A DNA stretch of 5,661 bases from Actinomycetota bacterium (GTDB lineage Bacteria; Actinomycetota; Acidimicrobiia; IMCC26256; JACDBD01). A model generated the notes under the pieces. It saw nothing but the letters and a program-made list of their open reading frames with translations, had not been told where the DNA came from and did no database searches. Below, one piece after another: positions 1 to 4,425 of this stretch. The stretch is from contig JACDBD010000085.1 of the NCBI GenBank assembly GCA_013695115.1, positions 1 through 5,661 of the forward strand, read 5' to 3'. The translations under genes were made by a program, and so were the position numbers. Numbering within the stretch: the stretch's first letter is position 1; each line of letters opens with the position of its first letter.

Positions 1-1675
1 CCTCGAGCCACGGGCTCGGCTTGCGGTCGACGGTCCGGGCGCCGAGCTTGCGGTGGCGGGCCCAGCTCAGGTGGAGGGCACGCTCGGCGCGGGTGAGCGC
101 GACGTAGAGGAGGCGGCGCTCCTCACCGCGCTCGGCGGGAGTATCGGCGTGGGAGATGGGCACGAGGCCGCGCTCGAGCCCGGTGACGAAGACGGCGTCG
201 AATTCGAGGCCCTTGGCGCGGTGGAAGGTCAGGAGCTCGACCGCGTCGCGTCCCGTGCCGTCGTCGTCGTTGCCCCGCAGCGCGACATCGAGGTACGCCC
301 GGAACCCGTCGACCGATCCCGGCCCACCGTCGGCGGCGAGGTACTCGTGGCCGAGCCGCACGAGCGCGTCGACGTGCTCCCGCTGCTCTTCCGACGCCTC
401 GGCGGCCTCGGCGGTGAGGTCGCCCAGGTGAGCGGCGAACGGTCGTCCCGGCCCGACTTTGTCGGTGCGGGCGACGCGTTCGAGCGCGGCGCGCACCTCG
501 GGCCGCTCCAGGAATCGGGTCGCTCCTCGCACGCGGAACGGGATGCCGTCGCGTCCGAGCGCCTCCTCGAACCGGGCTGACTGTGCGTTGGTGCGGTACA
601 GCACCGCCATGGCCGACCACGGCCGGTTGGGGCCGTGCTCGCGGCGTAGTCCTCGGACGACGCCGATCGCTTCCGCTTCGTCGTCGGGATAGTCCACGAA
701 CGTCGGGGTGGGCCCGGCGGGCTTCGAGGTGCCGATTCGCGGGCGCGGCCCACCGCCGTCGGCGAGGAGCGCGGTCGCAGCCGCGACGACCTGCGGTGAT
801 GAGCGGTAGTTGCTCCCGAGGCGCACGACGGTCGCGCCACCGAAATGGCGGGCGAAGTCGGTGAGGTACGCGGGGTCGGCGCCGGCGAACCCGTAGATCG
901 CCTGGTCGGCGTCGCCGACCGCACACAGGTCGGGCCGGTCGCCGAGCCAGGCGCGCAGGAGCCGGAGCTGTGCCGGGTTCACGTCCTGGAACTCGTCGAC
1001 GAACAGGTGACGGAAGCGCCAGCGCTGGGTCGCCTGGAACTCGCCGTCGCTCTCGAGCGCATCGGCGCACCACCAGATGAGATCGTCGAAGTCGACGACG
1101 CCGCGATGGCGACGCTCTAACTCGTACCGCTCGTACAGCGACGCGATCTCGGCGGCGGGCTTGGGCGGCTCGCGTCCGGCTCGCGCCACCGCGACCTCGT
1201 AGGCGTCGGGCCGGAGCAGGCGCGCCTTGGCCCACTCGATCTCGCTCGCCACCTCGGCCGCGGCCACGGTGGCGGCTGCGCCCCTGCCGGGCAGCATCGG
1301 CGCCAGGATGCGAGCCTTGCGCGAGAGCACTCCCGGCATCGGCCGGTTGTGGTCGGCGCAGCGCCGCCGCAGCTGGGCCAGCGCGATGGCATGGAAGGTC
1401 CCGGCGGTCACCTGGCGGCGCACGCCGAGACGGCCGAGTCGGGCGACCAGCTCGCCCGCGGCCTTGCGGGTGAAGGTGAGCGTGAGGACGTGGTCGGGGT
1501 CGATGCGCGCGCGGCTCGCCTGCCACGCGATCCGGCGCGTGAGCACTCGCGTCTTGCCCGACCCCGCGCCGGCCAGGATCGCGAGCGGCCCGGCGTCGAC
1601 GGTCACCGCCTCGCGCTGGGTCGCGTCGAGACCGTCCAACAGCGGATCGGCTCGGCGCGCGTCGGAACCAGGCAT
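1..1675 (-). CDS. uvrD2: UvrD2-like superfamily 1 DNA helicase, 3' end cut by window
   Basis: ATP-dependent 3'-5' DNA helicase of the UvrD/PcrA/Rep group, expected to unwind DNA in the cytoplasm during repair and replication restart. The frame is open from ATG 1675 to the left edge, giving 558 complete codons. Helicase motifs occur in order: Q motif near Q20, Walker A GAGSGKT at 36-42, motif Ia around LTFTRKAAGE, Walker B VDEFQD at 226-231, motif III GDADQAIYGFAGA, motif IV around NYRSS, motif V FHRAKGLEFD at 484-493, and motif VI RRLLYVALTRA at 520-530. The block EIEWAKA..L..P..Y..AV.....PP between Walker A and B, and the closing DRKPSPWLE, recall mycobacterial UvrD2. The HRDC and Cys-containing tail expected of UvrD2 would lie off the window. 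No purine-rich RBS is visible. ATG 1675 is the first start upstream of the Q motif, and the frame above it reads uncoding-like sequence. It is divergent from the zincin gene. Helicase identity is secure; the UvrD2 subtype is probable. Confidence 0.93.
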   Translation of the reverse strand, partial: MPGSDARRADPLLDGLDATQREAVTVDAGPLAILAGAGSGKTRVLTRRIAWQASRARIDPDHVLTLTFTRKAAGELVARLGRLGVRRQVTAGTFHAIALAQLRRRCADHNRPMPGVLSRKARILAPMLPGRGAAATVAAAEVASEIEWAKARLLRPDAYEVAVARAGREPPKPAAEIASLYERYELERRHRGVVDFDDLIWWCADALESDGEFQATQRWRFRHLFVDEFQDVNPAQLRLLRAWLGDRPDLCAVGDADQAIYGFAGADPAYLTDFARHFGGATVVRLGSNYRSSPQVVAAATALLADGGGPRPRIGTSKPAGPTPTFVDYPDDEAEAIGVVRGLRREHGPNRPWSAMAVLYRTNAQSARFEEALGRDGIPFRVRGATRFLERPEVRAALERVARTDKVGPGRPFAAHLGDLTAEAAEASEEQREHVDALVRLGHEYLAADGGPGSVDGFRAYLDVALRGNDDDGTGRDAVELLTFHRAKGLEFDAVFVTGLERGLVPISHADTPAERGEERRLLYVALTRAERALHLSWARHRKLGARTVDRKPSPWLE

Positions 1676-1708
1676 CGCGTCGACACGGTACCGGTCGCCT
1701 GTGACAGT

Positions 1709-1736
1709 TTCCCGCGACGGCGTCGGGGCGCGGGAA
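1709..1736. repeat. Alternative hairpin sharing an arm with the 1731-1793 stem
   Basis: TTCCCGCG (1709-1716) and CGCGGGAA (1729-1736) form an 8-bp stem with a 12-nt loop. The right arm reuses bases 1731-1736, which also form the outer part of the larger hairpin at 1731-1793, so the full-length stems exclude each other. In minus-strand RNA the order is segment 1 (1793-1776), shared segment 2 (1745-1729) and segment 3 (1716-1709). This resembles the topology of attenuators. Confidence 0.45.
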
Positions 1737-1793
1737 GGCCCCGAGTAGTCTTCGCAGCGTCGCTGCTCCGATCTCCTCGGGGCCGACTTCCCG
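1731..1793. repeat. Long nested inverted repeat / bulged hairpin
   Basis: GGCCCCGAG (1737-1745) and CTCGGGGCC (1776-1784) are a perfect 9-bp pair. The stem continues outward as CGGGAA (1731-1736) with TTCCCG (1788-1793) after a 3-nt bulge (1785-1787), giving 15 pairs in all. At the centre sits a second dyad, GCAGC (1754-1758) with GCTGC (1762-1766). Both dyads share nearly the same midpoint (about 1760). There is no T-tract on either side, so this is not a classical intrinsic terminator. Confidence 0.6.
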
Positions 1794-1876
1794 ACCGGTA
1801 TCCGGCGAGACCCGTGTTCCGGAGTACCCCGGGTGGGGCCCTTCCGGTACCGCGTTCGCCTTCAACCAGTACGTCG

Positions 1877-1905
1877 AAGATACGACCGCGCCCCCGGGTC
1901 GTCAA
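1877..1905 (-). promoter_or_regulatory. Putative sigma70-type promoter for the helicase gene
   Basis: On the minus strand a -35 TTGACG (1905-1900, five of six consensus) and a -10 TATCTT (1882-1877, four of six) are separated by exactly 17 bp. Transcription would begin near 1870, leaving a leader of about 195 nt before ATG 1675. An inverted repeat (1882-1902) fills the spacer. This is the best promoter match seen in the window. It is inferred from sequence only. Confidence 0.5.
1882..1902. repeat. Inverted repeat inside promoter spacer, operator-like
   Basis: ACGACC (1882-1887) and GGTCGT (1897-1902) are perfect reverse complements separated by 9 bp. The dyad occupies the -35/-10 spacer of the minus-strand helicase promoter and overlaps both hexamers. 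It also lies just upstream of the plus-strand zincin -10. A dimeric repressor or activator could bind here and affect both divergent genes. A six-base arm in GC-rich DNA can also arise by chance. Confidence 0.35.
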
Positions 1906-1924
1906 GAGGCTTCCCGCCGGGCGG

Positions 1925-1930
1925 TAGCTT
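1925..1930 (+). promoter_or_regulatory. Putative -10 element, leaderless start of the zincin gene
   Basis: TAGCTT fits the TANNNT form of an actinobacterial -10 and ends 8 nt before ATG 1939, so transcription would begin at or just before the start codon. No purine-rich RBS lies upstream of that ATG, which agrees with a leaderless mRNA. The -35 region is weak. Confidence 0.42.
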
Positions 1931-1938
1931 CGCTGGTC

Positions 1939-2313
1939 ATGCCGGGTGTGCACGTCTCGCGTCGCCGCTTCGAGGAGCTGGTCGCCGACGCGCTCGACTC
2001 CATTCCGCCCGCGCTGGCCGAGCAGATGGACAATGTCGCGGTGCTGGTGGAGGAGTGGCCCACGCGCGAGCAGCTCGCGGGGCGGGACGGGACCCTGCTC
2101 GGGCTGTACGAGGGCATCGCGCTCACCGACCGCTCGCCGCTCTCCTACGCCGGCGTCGTCCCCGATCGGATCACCGTGTTCCGCGGACCGCTGTCTGAGC
2201 TCGCGCGCGACGAAGTGGACCTTGCGCGCCACATCCGGGTGACCGTCGTGCACGAGGTCGCCCACCACTTCGGGATCGACGACGACCAGCTCGACGCCCT
2301 GGGCTGGAGCTGA
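1939..2313 (+). CDS. Mini-zincin metallopeptidase family protein (DUF1025/Zincin_1-like)
   Basis: A 124-aa soluble protein with no signal peptide or membrane segment, likely cytoplasmic. Near the C-terminus it has HEVAHHFGIDD, i.e. HExxHxxGxxD with H105, E106, H109, G112 and D115. In metzincin-like folds the two His bind zinc, the Glu acts as general base and the residue at the Asp position is the third ligand. The N-terminal SRRRFEELVADALD and central DGTLLGLYEGI...DRITVFRGP segments match the small actinobacterial mini-zincin family, whose members are usually about 110-150 aa. Peptidase activity has not generally been shown for this family, and its substrate is unknown. ATG 1939 is chosen because it follows a well-spaced -10 hexamer; GTG 1948 is an alternative that would remove three residues. 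The gene diverges from the helicase and is followed by a 110-bp gap, so it may be monocistronic. Confidence 0.88.
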   Translation: MPGVHVSRRRFEELVADALDSIPPALAEQMDNVAVLVEEWPTREQLAGRDGTLLGLYEGIALTDRSPLSYAGVVPDRITVFRGPLSELARDEVDLARHIRVTVVHEVAHHFGIDDDQLDALGWS

Positions 2314-2322
2314 CGTTCCCCG

Positions 2323-2328
2323 TAAGGT
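2323..2328 (+). promoter_or_regulatory. Possible -10 element upstream of the lactone oxidoreductase gene
   Basis: TAAGGT fits TANNNT and lies 10 bp after the zincin stop codon. A transcript from about 2335 would have a leader of roughly 90 nt containing the 2383-2403 hairpin and the GAGG ribosome binding site. No convincing -35 is present at the right distance, so the call is weak. Confidence 0.22.
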
Positions 2329-2382
2329 GCACGCGGCACGGTCGAATTGCGAGCGACAACTTGGCGTCCGATCGAGCGCCCC

Positions 2383-2403
2383 CGGCGCAGGTCCCCTGCG
2401 CCG
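2383..2403 (+). repeat. Perfect 8-bp hairpin in the leader of the oxidoreductase gene
   Basis: CGGCGCAG (2383-2390) and CTGCGCCG (2396-2403) form a perfect stem with the 5-nt loop GTCCC. It lies between the zincin stop and the oxidoreductase start, ending 8 nt before the GAGG ribosome binding site. With no following T-run it is not a canonical intrinsic terminator. It could slow polymerase, protect an mRNA end or affect translation. Confidence 0.5.
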
Positions 2404-2411
2404 CAGCGAGC

Positions 2412-2415
2412 GAGG
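2412..2415 (+). promoter_or_regulatory. Ribosome binding site deciding the oxidoreductase start
   Basis: GAGG lies 8 nt before ATG 2424, normal Shine-Dalgarno spacing. It favours ATG 2424 over the upstream in-frame TTG at 2361. The other plus-strand genes here lack such a site. Confidence 0.5.
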
Positions 2416-2423
2416 CAGTAGGG

Positions 2424-3731
2424 ATGGGTGAGAACACGTGGCGCAACTGGGGCCGCAACCAGCGCTGCTCCCCGGCGGCGGTCGAGGAGCCGGAGAGCGA
2501 GCTCGAGGTCGCCGAGTCGGTCAAGCGGGCGGCGGTCGCGGGCCAGACCGTCAAGGTGGCGGGCTCGGGGCACTCCTTCACCGACATCGCCTGCACCGAC
2601 GGGCGATTGCTGCGGCTCGAGGCCCTCGACCGGTTCGTTGCCGTCGACGACGAGGCGAAGACGGTCACCGTCGAGGCCGGCATCCAGCTGTGGAAGCTGA
2701 ACGAGGAGCTCGCCCGCCGGGGCCTGGCCCTCGCCAACCTCGGTGACATCGACCGCCAGACGATCTCGGGAGCGATCGCGACCGCGACCCACGGTGGCGG
2801 TGCCCGCTTCGGTGGCCTGGCCACATTCGTGCAGGAGATGGAGCTGGTCACCGCCGGCGGCGAGGTGCTGCGCTGCTCGCCCGACGAGGAGCCCGAGATC
2901 TTCGCCTGTGCCCGGGTGGGTCTGGGCGCGCTCGGCGTCGTCACCAAGCTGACGCTCCGGTGCGTCCCCGCGTTCCGCCTCCACTCGCTCGAGCGCCCCA
3001 CGACCCTCGAGCAGATGTTGGCCGACTTCGACGCCACCGTCGACGCCAACGAGCACATGGACTTCTACTGGTGGCCCCACACCGACGTCGCCACCGTGAA
3101 GGTCAACAACCGCACCGACGATCCGGTCCGGCGCAAGTCGTCGTACAAGACGTGGCGCGACGAGGTTCTGCTCTCGAACTATCTCTTCGGCGCGCTCTGT
3201 GCGCTGGGTCGGCTGCGACCGAGCCGGGTGCCCGACCTCATGCGCACGACCGCCAAGTCGTTGGGCAAGACCGAGCTCGTCGACGAGAGCCATCGCGTGC
3301 TGTGCAGCCGCCGGCTCGTGCGCTTCGTCGAGATGGAGTACGCGGTTCCCCGTGCCGACGTGGGCAAGGCGCTGCTCGGTGTACGGGACCTCATCGAGGG
3401 CGAGGGACTGCGGGTCGACTTCCCGGTCGAGCTGCGGGTGGCGGCCGCCGACGACATCCCGTTGAGCACCGCCCACGGTCGCGAGACCGCGTACCTGGCG
3501 GTGCACCTGTCGTCGGGGACGCCGTTCGAGCGCTACTTCCGCGGCGTCGAGGCGATCATGGACGACCTCGGCGGCCGGCCGCACTGGGGGAAGATGCACT
3601 TCCAGGACGCCGCCACACTCGCGACCCGCTACCCGGAGTGGGAACGCTTCCAGGCGGTTCGGGGGAGGCTCGACCCCGATGGCCGGTTCCGCAACGCCTA
3701 CCTCGACCGCGTGCTCGGCCCGGTCCGGTAG
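2424..3731 (+). CDS. FAD-linked L-gulono-/D-arabinono-1,4-lactone oxidoreductase
   Basis: A 435-aa flavoenzyme of the vanillyl-alcohol-oxidase fold that oxidises aldono-1,4-lactones, as in L-gulonolactone and D-arabinonolactone oxidases. The N-terminal half is the FAD-binding domain. AGSGHSFTDIACTDG (46-60) includes H50, which aligns with the histidine that carries covalent FAD in animal gulonolactone oxidase, and it is followed by the GDID..T.SGAIATATHG segment. The C-terminal substrate domain has the Glu-x-Arg pair E336/R338 (VELRV), implicated in catalysis in plant galactonolactone dehydrogenase, and GRPHWGK (384-390). Length and sequence closely resemble Mycobacterium tuberculosis Rv1771, reported as a gulonolactone dehydrogenase. 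There is no signal peptide, so it is cytosolic or peripheral. Whether it uses oxygen or another acceptor, and its true substrate, cannot be read from sequence. ATG 2424 fits family N-termini (short, then NWGRNQRCSP) and has a GAGG RBS. The PH protein gene follows after 33 bp. Confidence 0.93.
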   Translation: MGENTWRNWGRNQRCSPAAVEEPESELEVAESVKRAAVAGQTVKVAGSGHSFTDIACTDGRLLRLEALDRFVAVDDEAKTVTVEAGIQLWKLNEELARRGLALANLGDIDRQTISGAIATATHGGGARFGGLATFVQEMELVTAGGEVLRCSPDEEPEIFACARVGLGALGVVTKLTLRCVPAFRLHSLERPTTLEQMLADFDATVDANEHMDFYWWPHTDVATVKVNNRTDDPVRRKSSYKTWRDEVLLSNYLFGALCALGRLRPSRVPDLMRTTAKSLGKTELVDESHRVLCSRRLVRFVEMEYAVPRADVGKALLGVRDLIEGEGLRVDFPVELRVAAADDIPLSTAHGRETAYLAVHLSSGTPFERYFRGVEAIMDDLGGRPHWGKMHFQDAATLATRYPEWERFQAVRGRLDPDGRFRNAYLDRVLGPVR

Positions 3732-3751
3732 CAGCGGGCGGGCGGCGGCCG

Positions 3752-3757
3752 TAGTCT
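3752..3757 (+). promoter_or_regulatory. Putative -10 element, leaderless start of the PH-domain gene
   Basis: TAGTCT fits TANNNT and ends 7 nt before ATG 3765, placing transcription start essentially at the start codon. No ribosome binding site is visible in the 33-bp gap after the oxidoreductase stop. The -35 region is not recognisable. The gene may therefore be transcribed on its own as well as by read-through. Confidence 0.45.
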
Positions 3758-3764
3758 CTCGCCC

Positions 3765-4379
3765 ATGCCGTATCCCAAGCACCTCATCAACGAGGGGGAG
3801 CAGGTCGCCCTCGACCTCAACCCCCACTGGTGGTACTTCTCGAAGCACATCCTCACCGGGATCCCGCTCGCGCTCGCGCTCGTCGGAGTGTTGGCCCTCG
3901 ACGGCGACACCCGCAAGTACCTCGGGTACGCGTGGGGCGCGCTGGCGGTCGTGTGGGCGCTCTGGCTGATGCTGAAGTTCCTGTCGTGGCGGTTCACGCA
4001 CTTCGTGGTGACGAGCGACCGGATCATCTACCGCCACGGCGTGCTGGCCAAGCGCGGGATCGAGATCCCGCTCGAGCGCATCAACAACATCAACTTCGAG
4101 CAGGGGATCTTCGAGCGCATCATCGGCGCCGGCGACCTCCAGATCGACTCGGCCGGCAAGGAGGGCCAGTCGTACTTCACCGACATCCGGCACCCCGACG
4201 GCGTGCAGCAGGAGATCTACCGGCAGATGGAGGGGTACGACAAGAAGAAGGCCGGATGGTCGACGCCCAAGGCATCGGCCTCCGACGAGCTCGAGAAGCT
4301 CGCCGGCCTGCGCGACAAGGGCGTGATCTCCGCCGAGGAGTTCGAGGCCAAGAAGGCGGATCTGCTCGAACGCATGTAG
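3765..4379 (+). CDS. PH-domain (bPH_2) membrane protein with C-terminal SHOCT domain
   Basis: A 204-aa protein with a short N-terminal segment and two hydrophobic helices (about 28-45 and 52-74). These are followed by a bacterial PH-like domain (about 76-155: RFTHFVVTSDRIIYRHGVLAKRG..., then PLERINNINFEQGIFERIIGAGDLQI). A charged linker (KKK at 160-162) leads to a SHOCT-type helical hairpin at 174-203 (DELEKLAGLRDKGVISAEEFEAKKADLL). The bPH_2 family is widespread in actinobacterial membranes and its function is poorly defined; SHOCT is thought to be an oligomerisation module. The two-helix-plus-PH layout places the PH and SHOCT parts on the same membrane face, probably cytoplasmic. Neighbours give no firm role: it is co-directional with the oxidoreductase but has its own likely promoter, and it faces the GH36 gene convergently. 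Domain assignment is confident; function is unknown. Confidence 0.9.
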   Translation: MPYPKHLINEGEQVALDLNPHWWYFSKHILTGIPLALALVGVLALDGDTRKYLGYAWGALAVVWALWLMLKFLSWRFTHFVVTSDRIIYRHGVLAKRGIEIPLERINNINFEQGIFERIIGAGDLQIDSAGKEGQSYFTDIRHPDGVQQEIYRQMEGYDKKKAGWSTPKASASDELEKLAGLRDKGVISAEEFEAKKADLLERM

Positions 4380-4425
4380 TGCGTCGGGTCCTCGTCCTTC
4401 TCGTCGAGCAGCGAGGCGATCGCGT

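Larger units (their letters stand above)
1681..1858 (-). promoter_or_regulatory. Predicted structured 5' leader of the helicase mRNA (or unrecognised structured RNA)
   Basis: Read as minus-strand RNA, segment 1858-1844 pairs with 1694-1681. Nine Watson-Crick pairs centre on CGGTACCG; these are extended by G-U, C-G and A-U pairs, and after a bulged A by two more pairs. This helix would enclose about 150 nt and end 5 nt before the helicase ATG. Inside are the long hairpin at 1731-1793, a small CCCC/GGGG hairpin at 1827-1838 and an alternative hairpin at 1709-1736. No U-tract follows any of these stems. I do not recognise a known riboswitch, 6S, SRP or tmRNA consensus. At this GC content a 9-bp distant match alone is expected about once by chance, so only the combined architecture is suggestive. 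Confidence 0.3.

Noticed and set aside
53..580. A plus-strand 175-codon frame, plus others opposite the helicase.
   Set aside because: It is antisense to conserved helicase motifs V and VI, and no recognisable domain was found.
1685..1690. TACCGT on the minus strand, 9 nt before the helicase ATG, as a leaderless -10.
   Set aside because: It fits TANNNT but lacks a -35 and is part of the CGGTACCG palindrome; the promoter at 1877-1905 is a clearly better match. It remains a possible second start.
1746..1751. TAGTCT on the plus strand as a promoter -10.
   Set aside because: It has no start codon of a supported gene at a suitable distance and falls in the unpaired part of the long hairpin.
1691..1847. 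A series of CCGG tetramers in the intergenic region as possible repeats.
   Set aside because: About four or five are expected at this GC content, and their spacing is irregular.
123..1865. A 580-codon minus-strand frame overlapping the helicase and the intergenic region, with a protein-like patch over the 1731-1793 hairpin.
   Set aside because: It is out of frame with the motif-bearing helicase reading, is mostly Arg/Pro/Ala-rich, begins with TTG, and uses rare AGA and CTA codons in the patch.
2361..2423. An upstream TTG start that would add 21 residues to the oxidoreductase.
   Set aside because: The extension covers the 2383-2403 hairpin, has no family counterpart, and lacks a ribosome binding site, while ATG 2424 has GAGG at proper spacing.
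4370..4416. Possible terminator in the convergent gap: ACGCA/TGCGT around the PH-gene stop (4370-4384) and CCTCG/CGAGG (4390-4394 with 4412-4416).
   Set aside because: The stems are only 5 bp, one with a long loop, and neither is followed by a T-run, so they are not distinguishable from chance.
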